Below, one piece after another: positions 55,657 through 63,934 of a stretch of 64,000 nt of DNA. Source of the DNA: Neptunicoccus cionae (GTDB taxonomy: Bacteria > Pseudomonadota > Alphaproteobacteria > Rhodobacterales > Rhodobacteraceae); the NCBI RefSeq assembly GCF_002860325.1, contig NZ_PKOJ01000011.1, positions 31,516-95,515 of the forward strand, in the 5' to 3' direction. A program made the translations under genes and the position numbers. The notes beneath the pieces were generated by a model that was not told where the DNA came from, searched no databases, and worked only from the letters and a program-made list of their open reading frames with translations. Position 1 is the first letter of the stretch, and each line of letters starts with the position of its first letter.

Positions 55657-55908
55657 ATGCCAGTAATAGAGACTTTCCCGATTGAACAGATCCGCGTTCC
55701 CGTGAAACGCAAAAAGACGCTGGATCCGGCGAAGGTCGAAGCATTGGCGGAAGATATACTGGAAAACGGTCAAACCACCCCGATCCGCGTGCGCGAGGGC
55801 AAAACCGGAGGCTATGTCCTGATCGAAGGCTATCACCGGCTTGAAGCGCTCCGCGCGCTCGGGGAGGTTACGATCGAAGGCTATGAGGTGCACGCCCGTC
55901 TGCATTAA
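55657..55908 (+). CDS. Stand-alone ParB/Srx-like N-terminal domain protein
   Basis: An 83-residue protein consisting only of a ParB/sulfiredoxin-like fold: EQIRVPVKRKKTLDPAKVEA, ILENGQTTPIRVRE and the signature YHRLEALRALGE. There is no helix-turn-helix or C-terminal dimerisation domain, so it is not a chromosome-partition ParB. Such single-domain proteins occur in Rhodobacterales with no known job; nucleotide binding is possible. Confidence 0.85.
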   Translation: MPVIETFPIEQIRVPVKRKKTLDPAKVEALAEDILENGQTTPIRVREGKTGGYVLIEGYHRLEALRALGEVTIEGYEVHARLH

Positions 55909-55961
55909 CCAAACCGGCCCCCAATTAAATCCAAACGAATTTCTGAATACCGAAGATTATT

Positions 55962-56741
55962 ATGACGAATACTCCCCAAACCCTCGGCGAAGCTCTGGAC
56001 GGCATTACGACCACCCCCCCTACCCCGTGGCAGATCGCGCTCAGGCGGCTGATCATTTTGCTCCTCAGTTTGATCGTCGCTGTGTTTGCTTACAAACTCT
56101 TTCAGAACGGCACAGCGCCTTTGATCGCCCTCGCTGTAATACCGTTGCTGTCGATGTTCTTCCCTCTTCGCCACAGCAAACAGCGCCATTGGTTGCTGAG
56201 ACTGGACAGGAACCGCATTCTGCAACACTTGCGGTTAGACGCCAAAACCGCAGTGTTTGATGGCAGCAACATTTACCACCTTGGTTTGAAGCAGAACGTC
56301 GGGACCCGCCCATTGCTCTTGCTGGCAGGCAGGTTGCGGGAGGAAGGCTACCGGATTGTCTGCTTTTTCGATGCGAACATCTATTTTACCCTGCGTAACA
56401 ACGGAGATCTTCCGACCCAAGGCGGCAGATTCCACCCCAAAATGCTACACGACGCCTTCGGGCTGTCAGCGTCAGAAACATATGTCGTTCCCAAAGGGGT
56501 TCAGGCGGATAAGTTCATTGTCGAAACCCTGTCCCACCTTCCCATATCCTTTGCGGTGACCAACGACCGGTTCCGTGATTACGAAGCACAGTACAGCCTG
56601 CTGCAAGACAGCAATGACTGGCGCAAGGGCGTTACCCTGAAGGGCGGAACCATCCAGCTTTATCAACACCGGTTCAAACCTCCGCTCGAACTCAACCCGC
56701 CAAAAAGAAAAACCCCCCGACCGGTTGGTCGGAGGGTTTAA
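55962..56741 (+). CDS. Membrane-tethered NYN/Zc3h12a-like ribonuclease
   Basis: A 259-residue protein. Two hydrophobic helices (about 28-46 and 52-67) near the N-terminus anchor it; the C-terminal domain (about 95-235) is on one side of the membrane. The domain has AVFDGSNIY (Asp100, Asn103), FFDANIYF (Asp137) and VTNDRFRDY (Asp202, Asp206), an acidic set like the Zc3h12a/Regnase NYN RNases. Charged loops predict a cytoplasmic catalytic side. It is located between ribosomal protein genes, opposite in strand. Confidence 0.75.
   Translation: MTNTPQTLGEALDGITTTPPTPWQIALRRLIILLLSLIVAVFAYKLFQNGTAPLIALAVIPLLSMFFPLRHSKQRHWLLRLDRNRILQHLRLDAKTAVFDGSNIYHLGLKQNVGTRPLLLLAGRLREEGYRIVCFFDANIYFTLRNNGDLPTQGGRFHPKMLHDAFGLSASETYVVPKGVQADKFIVETLSHLPISFAVTNDRFRDYEAQYSLLQDSNDWRKGVTLKGGTIQLYQHRFKPPLELNPPKRKTPRPVGRRV
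56705..56740 (-). terminator. Terminator 3' of rplP, lying inside the end of the opposing NYN gene
   Basis: Arms AAACCCCCCGACC (56710-56722) and GGTCGGAGGGTTT with one mismatch and loop GGTT; on the minus strand TTTTTCTTTTT follows. It terminates the rplB-to-rplP transcript. Confidence 0.85.
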
Positions 56742-56750
56742 TTCTCAGCG

Positions 56751-56773
56751 TAGGTCGGGCTTCAGCCCGACAC
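56751..56773. repeat. Palindromic repeat copy 4 (3' of rplP)
   Basis: Core GTCGGGCTTCAGCCCGAC at 56754-56771, 5 nt from the rplP stop. Confidence 0.8.
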
Positions 56774-56776
56774 CAC

Positions 56777-57190
56777 TTACCAGTCTTCGCGTTGAACGAC
56801 GCGTGTTTTAACCGGCAGCTTCATTGCAGCAAGGCGCAGGGCTTCGCGTGCAACAGCGTCGGACACACCGTCAATTTCAAACATGATTCGCCCCGGCTTG
56901 ACTTTGGCTGCCCAAAATTCAACGGAACCTTTACCTTTACCCATCCGGACTTCGGTTGGTTTTTTGGTCACTGGCAGATCAGGGAAAATCCGGATCCAAA
57001 CACGGCCCTGACGTTTCATGTGACGTGTCATCGCACGGCGGGCCGCTTCGATTTGACGTGCAGTGATCCGCTCGGGTTCGATAGTTTTCAGGCCATAAGA
57101 CCCGAAGTTCAGATCGGAACCGCCTTTAGCTTGACCGTGGATACGGCCCTTAAACGCTTTGCGGAATTTGGTACGCTTTGGTGAAAGCAT
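56777..57190 (-). CDS. rplP: 50S ribosomal protein L16
   Basis: 137 residues: [40 protein letters not shown] and the [18 protein letters not shown] signature. Last gene of its unit. Confidence 0.98.
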   Translation of the reverse strand: MLSPKRTKFRKAFKGRIHGQAKGGSDLNFGSYGLKTIEPERITARQIEAARRAMTRHMKRQGRVWIRIFPDLPVTKKPTEVRMGKGKGSVEFWAAKVKPGRIMFEIDGVSDAVAREALRLAAMKLPVKTRVVQREDW

Positions 57191-57202
57191 CTCTCTGTCT
57201 CC

Positions 57203-57904
57203 TTAGCGACGAGGTGGACGCGAAGGCCCGCCTTCTTGCATTTCGGCCTGACGACGTTCGCGTGCGGATGGATCGTGCTCCATGATCTCGCCTTTGAAAA
57301 TCATCACTTTGATGCCAATGATACCATAAGCTGTCAGACCTTCGGCCCGCGCATAATCGATGTCCGCACGCAGTGTGTGCAATGGAACACGACCTTCACG
57401 ATACCATTCGGTCCGCGCGATTTCAGCACCACCCAGACGGCCGGCACAGTTGATACGGATGCCAAGGGCACCCATACGCATCGCGTTTTGAACAGCGCGT
57501 TTCATGGCACGACGGAAAGACACACGACGTTCCAGTTGCTGTGCAACACTTTCGGCAACCAGCTGCGCGTCCAGCTCCGGCTTGCGAACTTCAACAATGT
57601 TGAGGTGCAGTTCGGAGTCTGTCAGGTTCGACAGCTTCTTGCGCAGTGTTTCGATGTCAGCGCCTTTTTTGCCGATGATCACACCCGGACGTGCCGAATG
57701 GATTGTCACGCGGCATTTTTTGTGCGGACGTTCGATGATCACACGTGCGATACCTGCTTGCGCGCATTCTTTCTTGATGAATTCGCGGATTTTCAGGTCT
57801 TCGTGCAACAGATCGCCGTACTCTGCCTTATTGGCATACCAGCGGCTGTCCCATGTGCGGTTGACTTGCAGACGGAAGCCAATTGGATTGATCTTCTGAC
57901 CCAT
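57203..57904 (-). CDS. rpsC: 30S ribosomal protein S3
   Basis: 233 residues with [20 protein letters not shown], the KH motif [17 protein letters not shown] and C-terminal [19 protein letters not shown]. Confidence 0.98.
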   Translation of the reverse strand: MGQKINPIGFRLQVNRTWDSRWYANKAEYGDLLHEDLKIREFIKKECAQAGIARVIIERPHKKCRVTIHSARPGVIIGKKGADIETLRKKLSNLTDSELHLNIVEVRKPELDAQLVAESVAQQLERRVSFRRAMKRAVQNAMRMGALGIRINCAGRLGGAEIARTEWYREGRVPLHTLRADIDYARAEGLTAYGIIGIKVMIFKGEIMEHDPSARERRQAEMQEGGPSRPPRR

Positions 57905-58287
57905 TATGCTTGCTCCTCTGCTGGCTGACGCACCAGAATAGTGACTTGTGCGAAAGGCTTCAGGATGCGGCCATAGCGACCACGTGCCCGAGGACGTCCA
58001 CGCTTCATGACAAGGTTCTTGCCGACGTAAGCTTCTGCAACGATCAGTTCGTCAACATCCAGACCGTGGTTGTTCTCTGCGTTGGCAATCGCGGATTGCA
58101 GCGTCTTGCGAACGTCTGCGGCGATGCGTTTCTTGGAGAACGTCAAATCGGCCAGAGCTTTTTCAACTGGTTTGTTGCGGATCAATTGCGCCACAAGATT
58201 CAGCTTTTGAGGGCTGGTTTTCAGCATACGAGAAACGGCAAACGCTTCGTTCTCTGCTACGCGACGGGGGTTCTTAGACTTTCCCAT
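57904..58287 (-). CDS. rplV: 50S ribosomal protein L22
   Basis: 127 residues with [20 protein letters not shown] and the loop [20 protein letters not shown] near the exit tunnel. Overlaps rpsC by one base. Confidence 0.98.
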   Translation of the reverse strand: MGKSKNPRRVAENEAFAVSRMLKTSPQKLNLVAQLIRNKPVEKALADLTFSKKRIAADVRKTLQSAIANAENNHGLDVDELIVAEAYVGKNLVMKRGRPRARGRYGRILKPFAQVTILVRQPAEEQA

Positions 58288-58290
58288 GGC

Positions 58291-58569
58291 TTACTTCCGT
58301 TTCGCTTTTTTGTCCGCAGCGTGCCCGTAATAGGTGCGCGATGGGGAGTATTCACCGAACTTCTGGCCGATCATGTCTTCTGACACGTTGACAGGAATGT
58401 GCTTTTTGCCGTTGTAAACGCCAAAAGTCAGACCCACAAACTGTGGCAGGATCGTCGAACGACGAGACCAGATTTTGATTACTTCTTTGCGGCCGGATTC
58501 CCGAGACTTTTCTGCTTTTTTAAGCACATAAGCATCGACAAAAGGGCCCTTCCATACTGAACGAGGCAT
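58291..58569 (-). CDS. rpsS: 30S ribosomal protein S19
   Basis: 92 residues with [20 protein letters not shown] and the [19 protein letters not shown] signature. Confidence 0.98.
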   Translation of the reverse strand: MPRSVWKGPFVDAYVLKKAEKSRESGRKEVIKIWSRRSTILPQFVGLTFGVYNGKKHIPVNVSEDMIGQKFGEYSPSRTYYGHAADKKAKRK

Positions 58570-58572
58570 CTG

Positions 58573-59412
58573 TTAACGACCCTTCTTCTTGGCGTGACGG
58601 GACCGGACAATGTATTTGTCCGTGGTCTTGTTGCTGCGGGTGCGCGCACCCTTTGTAGGCTTACCCCAAGGAGATACAGGGTGACGACCACCGGATGTAC
58701 GACCTTCACCACCACCATGCGGGTGATCGACAGGGTTCATAACCACACCACGCACGGAAGGACGGATGCCCTTGTGACGGTTGCGGCCTGCTTTACCGAA
58801 GTTCTGGTTGGAGTTGTCGGGGTTGGATACCGCGCCAACAGTGGCCAGACATTCCTGACGCACCAGACGCAGCTCGCCCGAGGACAGGCGGATCTGTGCG
58901 TAGGAACCGTCACGACCAACAAACTGGGCGTAAGTCCCGGCAGCACGGGCGATTTGACCGCCTTTACCTGGCTTCAGCTCGATGTTGTGAATGATTGTAC
59001 CAATTGGCAGACCTGTGAACGGCATGGTGTTGCCCGGCTTCACGTCAGCCTTTGCCGAAGAGATCACCTGATCGCCAACAGCCAGACGCTGTGGTGCGAT
59101 GATGTAGGCCTGCTGGCCGTCTTCGTATTTGATAAGTGCGATGAACGCGGTCCGGTTCGGGTCATATTCGATCCGAATTACCGTAGCTGGAACATCCAAT
59201 TTGTTGCGTTTGAAATCAACGATACGGTACAGGCGTTTCGCCCCACCGCCCTTGCGACGCATCGTGATCCGCCCGGTGTTGTTACGTCCGCCGTTCTTGG
59301 TCAAACCCTGTGTGAGGGCTTTGACCGGACGGCCTTTGTACAATTCCGAACGGTCGATCAGTACCAGTCCACGCTGGCCCGGCGTCGTTGGTTTATACGA
59401 CTTAAGTGCCAT
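58573..59412 (-). CDS. rplB: 50S ribosomal protein L2
   Basis: 279 residues from [17 protein letters not shown]. Signatures KTPGSKS-like region [17 protein letters not shown] and [20 protein letters not shown] are clear. The frame is open farther upstream but that part is the leader. First gene of its unit after an insertion; its leader carries paired hairpins. Confidence 0.97.
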   Translation of the reverse strand: MALKSYKPTTPGQRGLVLIDRSELYKGRPVKALTQGLTKNGGRNNTGRITMRRKGGGAKRLYRIVDFKRNKLDVPATVIRIEYDPNRTAFIALIKYEDGQQAYIIAPQRLAVGDQVISSAKADVKPGNTMPFTGLPIGTIIHNIELKPGKGGQIARAAGTYAQFVGRDGSYAQIRLSSGELRLVRQECLATVGAVSNPDNSNQNFGKAGRNRHKGIRPSVRGVVMNPVDHPHGGGEGRTSGGRHPVSPWGKPTKGARTRSNKTTDKYIVRSRHAKKKGR

Positions 59413-59462
59413 TCTTACTGTCTTCCGTATATAGCGCAGGCAAACGAGCCTGCTATGGTTAA

Positions 59463-59502
59463 GGACCCCGAAGGTTCCAAGGTATAGGCCCCCGAAGGTG
59501 CC
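59463..59502 (-). promoter_or_regulatory. Paired UUCG-tetraloop hairpins in the rplB leader
   Basis: Minus strand: GGCACCTTCGGGGGCC (59487-59502) and GGAACCTTCGGGGTCC (59463-59478), 8 nt apart, 50 nt from the rplB ATG. Each folds to a C(UUCG)G tetraloop with five base pairs and one A-G mismatch; position 3/14 is C-G in one and A-U in the other, a compensatory change. They may bind a ribosomal protein or simply stabilise the leader. Confidence 0.55.
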
Positions 59503-59532
59503 CGAATTGCGGTCGGCGAAAATTCTGTACGC

Positions 59533-59566
59533 CAAAAACAACAACGCCCCAGACGAATCTGGGACG
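59533..59566 (-). terminator. Terminator of the RTX/anchor-I gene
   Basis: Nine-bp stem CGCCCCAGA / TCTGGGACG (one G-T pair) with loop CGAA, that is UUCG in RNA; on the minus strand TTGTTGTTTTTGG follows. About 150 nt after the stop codon. Confidence 0.85.
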
Positions 59567-59716
59567 GTGCAGATGGTGGCTTGTAGGAAAGAGGCGGCTT
59601 TGGGTCAAGTGATAGTTGGCTTTTTCTCTGCCAGAGCGGGATCAGGCATATCCGGACCTGCTAAAGCATAAGGTGAACGCCAAAGCGCTCCCCCTACCCC
59701 GGCCTGTTCTGCAATA

Positions 59717-61612
59717 TCAGAACAGAAAGTCGTCCTTGGCAATCTCTACATCCACATCATGGATAATCTTGATCAGATCCTCGCCATATACAACATCCGT
59801 GCGGATGTCGGAGACTTCGGAAATTTCAAGCTGTTTATAGTTCACGCCGGTGGCCGACAGGTCAATCATATCCTCTGCGGCAAACTGCTTGATCTTGTCC
59901 TCTCCGTCGCCAAAATCAAAGACAAAGACATCACTTCCGGCACCGCCCTTAAGCTTGTCGTCACCGACACCGCCATTAATAACATCATCACCAGCGCGGC
60001 CTTTAAGAACGTCATCACCGGCACCGCCGTTGATTTCATCGTCTTTCTTACGCCCTTTGATCGTGTCGTCCAGCAAAGACCCGTTCGCCACGCCCGCCAC
60101 GAACTCGCCTTTACCGTCTACGCGAGCACCAAGATCGATCAACGTGGTTGTTCCGGATACTTCATAGGACACTGCCAGCATCGGCTGACCAGTGCCACTG
60201 TCAGCGGCAGAAACGAACTGGATCACTTCGGGTGAGATATCACCGTTTGTGCTGCTTTCGATATAGGTCGCAAACTCCGCCTTCTTCGGGTTTGTAATAT
60301 CATAAACCATGATACCGCTGTCCCGCTCCAGACCGATAAAGGCAAAAGTTTTTCCGCCCATCTCTCCGACGGTTATGGCTTCAGGCTCTGGACCTTTATT
60401 GTCAGACCGGCTCTCATCCACGACACCACTGTCATCGGATGGAAAATCGTCGTTGTTAAAAGCATTGGGAACACGGTGCTGGGCGATCACTTGTTCGAAA
60501 TCGTCACCGCTGTCAAAAACAAGAGCGCCTTCGGCATCAAAAATCGAAAAGCTGCGGCTACCGTAGGAATGCAGAACATCAATATCTCCGTCACCGTCGG
60601 TATCACCGTCAATGATAGAGATGTTCAGCCGTTCCAGCCCCGTAGTATCCACACTCCCGTCGATGCTTACGCCTGTAACTTCTCCGTCCAGAATATCCCC
60701 CACACGCGCTGCTTCACCGCCTTCATCCCAATCGCCGCGGTCGTCCCCTTCGTTGGCCGTCAGGAAATAGGTTTCCCCTTTGAAGGATGTTACGGCAATC
60801 GCATCCGGCATATAGAGACCTTGGGTATTCTGGGACACGATGGTAATTTCCCCGTCGTCATCATTCGCATCCATTCCGTTCCCGTCTAGCGAATGTTCCT
60901 TGGTGCCCAGCGGCAGAATATCGGTGAACACCCGCTCTGTCACATCAAAGACAGCAACGGCGTTGGCCTCTTGCAACGTCACAAACAGGTTGCCCGTAGC
61001 CGGATCAATGGCAATATACTCGGCTTCGAAATCATCCGAAGCGCTCTCGCCGGGGAAAATGCGGACACCCAGTTCGCGTAAGTCATCTTCCATGCCGTCG
61101 TAGGCCGTGAAGTCGTAAGTCTCGGAAACCAGTTCTCCGTCAACAAACTCGATAACCGACACGCCGCCTTTTGCTTGTGTCTCAAGTTCTCCGTCAAACT
61201 CCGCTTCGATCGCGGCATAAATCTGGGTGCCATCCGCGCTGAACCGCACCATATCCGGCAGGGTACCAACCTCGGCAACACCCAGAAGAGTCAGTCCATT
61301 CACACCGAAGACTGCAACCTTGCCAGCAGAGGCAACTCCGTCGACAGGATCTACTTCGATTGCAACAGCAATGTTTCCACCATGAACCGCAACAGAATTT
61401 ACACCGGCAAAGCCTTCGATGTCTGTAAGGTCAATGTCGCCGATCTTGCTGCCGGTGACAGTGCTGAACACGTCGATCCGGTCCTCTTCCCCATTGGTCA
61501 CAAAAACATTGCTGCCTTCAAAGGCGACTACCTCTGAACCGGCTTCACCAACACCGGAATCAAATGTTTGCAGCACGGAAATGCCGTTATCAGTTGCGAG
61601 TTTATTGTACAT
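59717..61612 (-). CDS. Choice-of-anchor-I protein with C-terminal RTX repeats
   Basis: A 631-residue extracellular-type protein. Residues 1-500 show the choice-of-anchor-I propeller pattern: repeated DG-rich strands such as VSVIEFVDGELV, IDPATGNLFVTL, FLTANEGDDRGDWDEGGEAA and GPEPEAITVGEMGGKTFAFI. Residues about 300-345 include Asp-rich calcium motifs (DGDTDGDGDIDVLH). Near 530-585 are RTX nonapeptides GGAGDDVLKGRAGDDVINGG and the end DDFLF, typical of type I secretion substrates. No N-terminal signal is seen. It sits between rplW and rplB, an odd location. Confidence 0.82.
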   Translation of the reverse strand: MYNKLATDNGISVLQTFDSGVGEAGSEVVAFEGSNVFVTNGEEDRIDVFSTVTGSKIGDIDLTDIEGFAGVNSVAVHGGNIAVAIEVDPVDGVASAGKVAVFGVNGLTLLGVAEVGTLPDMVRFSADGTQIYAAIEAEFDGELETQAKGGVSVIEFVDGELVSETYDFTAYDGMEDDLRELGVRIFPGESASDDFEAEYIAIDPATGNLFVTLQEANAVAVFDVTERVFTDILPLGTKEHSLDGNGMDANDDDGEITIVSQNTQGLYMPDAIAVTSFKGETYFLTANEGDDRGDWDEGGEAARVGDILDGEVTGVSIDGSVDTTGLERLNISIIDGDTDGDGDIDVLHSYGSRSFSIFDAEGALVFDSGDDFEQVIAQHRVPNAFNNDDFPSDDSGVVDESRSDNKGPEPEAITVGEMGGKTFAFIGLERDSGIMVYDITNPKKAEFATYIESSTNGDISPEVIQFVSAADSGTGQPMLAVSYEVSGTTTLIDLGARVDGKGEFVAGVANGSLLDDTIKGRKKDDEINGGAGDDVLKGRAGDDVINGGVGDDKLKGGAGSDVFVFDFGDGEDKIKQFAAEDMIDLSATGVNYKQLEISEVSDIRTDVVYGEDLIKIIHDVDVEIAKDDFLF

Positions 61613-61697
61613 GATGCCCCTCGGCCTGAATTGAAATCAGCTGTCGAGTAGCCCCGCCATGCTACAAAAGCGCGAAAATTTCGTAACAGTCCGCCAA

Positions 61698-61727
61698 CAA
61701 AAAAGCCCCCGCTTCACAGCAGGGGCT
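61698..61727 (-). terminator. Terminator 3' of rplW
   Basis: Arms AGCCCCCGCT / AGCAGGGGCT (one mismatch) with loop TCAC, followed on the minus strand by TTTTTT. It ends the rpsJ-to-rplW transcript before the inserted gene. Confidence 0.9.
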
Positions 61728-61744
61728 CTCTCAATTTCAAACCG

Positions 61745-61767
61745 TAGGTCGGGCTTCAGCCCGACAC
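61745..61767. repeat. Palindromic repeat copy 5 (3' of rplW)
   Basis: Core GTCGGGCTTCAGCCCGAC at 61748-61765, about 15 nt after the rplW stop and before its terminator. Confidence 0.8.
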
Positions 61768-61780
61768 ACGCAAGATCCGA

Positions 61781-62077
61781 TTAAAGACCGGTAGACACGT
61801 CGATGGTGTTACCTTCTTCCAGCGTCACATAGGCTTTTTTCACGTCTTTGCGTGTGCCCAGGCGACCGCGGAACCGCTTAACCTTGCCTTTGGTGATGGA
61901 TGTGTTCACAGCCTTCACCTTGACGTTAAACAGGCTTTCAACAGCCTCTTTGATTTGCGGTTTGTTCGCGTCGATTGCCACTTCGAAAACAACAGCGTTA
62001 TGCTCGGAAGCCATTGTTGCTTTTTCGGTGATGATCGGCTTGCGGATCACGTCGTAGAGTTCAGCTTTATCGCTCAT
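61781..62077 (-). CDS. rplW: 50S ribosomal protein L23
   Basis: 98 residues with [18 protein letters not shown] and [21 protein letters not shown]23 lies at the peptide exit and docks trigger factor and SRP. It overlaps rplD by 4 nt. Confidence 0.98.
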   Translation of the reverse strand: MSDKAELYDVIRKPIITEKATMASEHNAVVFEVAIDANKPQIKEAVESLFNVKVKAVNTSITKGKVKRFRGRLGTRKDVKKAYVTLEEGNTIDVSTGL

Positions 62078-62694
62078 TTCAAACGAGCCTCCAATGCTTC
62101 AACGCCAGCTTTGGTCAGGACCAGAGTGTCGCTTTTCAAGATGTCATACACGTTGGCACCCTGGCTTGGCAGAACGTTCACACCGTCGATGTTACGGGCA
62201 GCCAATGCAAAGTTTGCATTCACTTCCGAACCGTCAACGATCAGCGCGCGCTTCCAGCCGAGGTTTTTTACAGCCTTCGCCAGATCACCGGTTTTGGCAG
62301 TTGCCATTTCGGCGTTGTCCAGAATGACCAGTTCGCCAGCAGTCATCTTTGCAGACAGTGCGTGACGCAGTCCCAGCTTGCGGAACTTTTTGGTCAGGTC
62401 GTGGGCGTGGCTACGGGGTGTCGGGCCTTTGTAAACACCACCACCGCGGAAGATCGGAGCCGAACGGGCGCCGTGGCGTGCGCCACCGGTGCCTTTTTGG
62501 CGGTAGATCTTCTTGGTGGAATAGCTGACTTCGGACCGTGTCTTGACTTTGTGTGTCCCCTGCTGGCGTTTGGCCAGTTGGTAACGCACAACACGGTGCA
62601 GAATGTCTTTACGTGGCTCCAGGCCAAAGATCGCCTCGTCGAGGTCGACCGAGCCCGCTTTACCAGCGTCCAGTTTGATCACGTCGAGTTTCAT
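62074..62694 (-). CDS. rplD: 50S ribosomal protein L4
   Basis: 206 residues with [20 protein letters not shown] (tunnel extension) and [16 protein letters not shown]. In E. coli L4 regulates the S10 operon; no equivalent leader was sought beyond the small hairpin at 63894. Overlaps rplC by 4 nt. Confidence 0.98.
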   Translation of the reverse strand: MKLDVIKLDAGKAGSVDLDEAIFGLEPRKDILHRVVRYQLAKRQQGTHKVKTRSEVSYSTKKIYRQKGTGGARHGARSAPIFRGGGVYKGPTPRSHAHDLTKKFRKLGLRHALSAKMTAGELVILDNAEMATAKTGDLAKAVKNLGWKRALIVDGSEVNANFALAARNIDGVNVLPSQGANVYDILKSDTLVLTKAGVEALEARLK

Positions 62695-63539
62695 TCTTCG
62701 CCTTCCTTCTTCTCAGCTTCAGCAGCAATTTCTGCTTCAGCAGCTTTCAGAGCAGCCTCTTCAGCAGCAGCAGCTTCAGCGGCGGCAGCTTCGGCTGCTG
62801 CGGCTTCTTCAGCAGCGGCTTCGGCAGCAGCTTCTTCAGCGGCTTTTGCAGCAGCAGCAGCGGCAGAGCGCAGTGCGGCAGGCAGAATGGCACTTTCAGG
62901 GAACGGCTTCTTGACCGCATCCTTAACAGTAACCCAGCAACCTTTGGACCCGGGAACCGCGCCTTTGATCATCAGCAGACCGCGTTCGCTGTCTGTTTTA
63001 ACCACTTGCAGGTTTTGGGTCGTCACGCGGGCAGCACCCATGTGACCGGCCATTTTCTTACCTTTGAAAACGCGACCAGGATCCTGACACTGACCTGTAG
63101 AACCGTGGGACCGGTGGGAGATGGACACACCGTGTGTCGCCCGCAGACCACCAAAGTTCCAGCGTTTCATCGCACCGGCAAAACCTTTACCGATGGATGT
63201 ACCGGATACGTCCACATACTGACCTTCGAAATAGTGGTCAGCGATGATTTCCTCGCCAACTTCGATCAGGTTTTCAGGGGACACGCGGAATTCCGCGATC
63301 TTCCGTTTTGGTTCAACCTTAGCAGCAGCAAAGTGACCGCGCATCGCTGCGGATGTGCGTTTTGCTTTTGCAACACCGGCACCCAGCTGAACAGCTGTAT
63401 AGCCGTCTTTTTCGCCAGTGCGTTGTGCAACAACTTGCAGGTTTTCCATTTGAAGAACAGTAACAGGAACCTGTTTGCCGTCTTCCATGAACAAGCGGGT
63501 CATGCCCAGCTTCTTTGCGATAACTCCAGAGCGCAACAT
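62691..63539 (-). CDS. rplC: 50S ribosomal protein L3 with long alanine-rich tail
   Basis: 282 residues from [20 protein letters not shown]; the start at 63548 three codons earlier is possible but its ribosome site is too close. The core keeps [13 protein letters not shown] and [20 protein letters not shown]. After about residue 205 it continues as an Ala/Glu-rich tail of some 70 residues (repeats such as [20 protein letters not shown]), much longer than the E. coli protein. Confidence 0.96.
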   Translation of the reverse strand: MLRSGVIAKKLGMTRLFMEDGKQVPVTVLQMENLQVVAQRTGEKDGYTAVQLGAGVAKAKRTSAAMRGHFAAAKVEPKRKIAEFRVSPENLIEVGEEIIADHYFEGQYVDVSGTSIGKGFAGAMKRWNFGGLRATHGVSISHRSHGSTGQCQDPGRVFKGKKMAGHMGAARVTTQNLQVVKTDSERGLLMIKGAVPGSKGCWVTVKDAVKKPFPESAILPAALRSAAAAAAKAAEEAAAEAAAEEAAAAEAAAAEAAAAEEAALKAAEAEIAAEAEKKEGEE

Positions 63540-63554
63540 TGTCTTCATGCCCCC

Positions 63555-63863
63555 TTAAAGCTTGATCTCGACATCCACACCAGCAGCAAGATCGAGCTTC
63601 ATCAGCGCGTCTACTGTTTGTGGAGTCGGGTCAACAATATCAAGCAAACGCTTGTGTGTACGGATTTCAAACTGCTCACGAGATTTCTTGTTCACGTGCG
63701 GACCACGCAGAACAGTGTATTTCTCGATGTGGTTAGGCAGCGGGATAGGACCGCGAACCTGCGCACCAGTCCGCTTGGCTGTATTTACGATTTCCTGTGT
63801 GGACGCGTCCAGCACACGGTAATCAAACGCTTTCAGCCGAATGCGAATGTTTTGGCTTTGCAT
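63555..63863 (-). CDS. rpsJ: 30S ribosomal protein S10
   Basis: 102 residues from [19 protein letters not shown]; the ATG at 63863 follows AAAGGC. The signature [20 protein letters not shown] is present. S10 (NusE) also acts in antitermination. It follows tuf. Confidence 0.98.
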   Translation of the reverse strand: MQSQNIRIRLKAFDYRVLDASTQEIVNTAKRTGAQVRGPIPLPNHIEKYTVLRGPHVNKKSREQFEIRTHKRLLDIVDPTPQTVDALMKLDLAAGVDVEIKL

Positions 63864-63893
63864 ATTAATGCCTTTCAAGATTGAGAGGAGGAC

Positions 63894-63909
63894 CGGGCAC
63901 TATTGCCCG
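63894..63909. repeat. Hairpin between tuf and rpsJ
   Basis: Perfect 6-bp arms CGGGCA / TGCCCG around a 4-base loop, extendable with G-T pairs to about 10. No T-run, so a leader or processing hairpin is more likely than a terminator. Confidence 0.4.
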
Positions 63910-63934
63910 ACCCTCGTCGAACCGGTTAGGGTAT

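Larger units (their letters stand above)
59413..59716. other. Gene-free stretch between rplB and the RTX/anchor-I gene
   Basis: 304 bases. Starting from rplB it holds two UUCG-tetraloop hairpins (59463-59502) and an intrinsic terminator (59533-59566). The rplB promoter must lie between that terminator and the start codon, or the hairpins overlap it; no clear -35/-10 pair was found. Confidence 0.6.

Noticed and set aside
55657..55908. Chromosome-partition ParB or an origin of replication nearby
   Set aside because: There is no helix-turn-helix or dimerisation domain, no ParA gene and no parS-like sequence.
62603..62914. Gln/Leu/Arg-rich plus-strand frame over the end of rplC
   Set aside because: It is the antisense reading of the Ala/Glu-rich codon repeat of the L3 tail.
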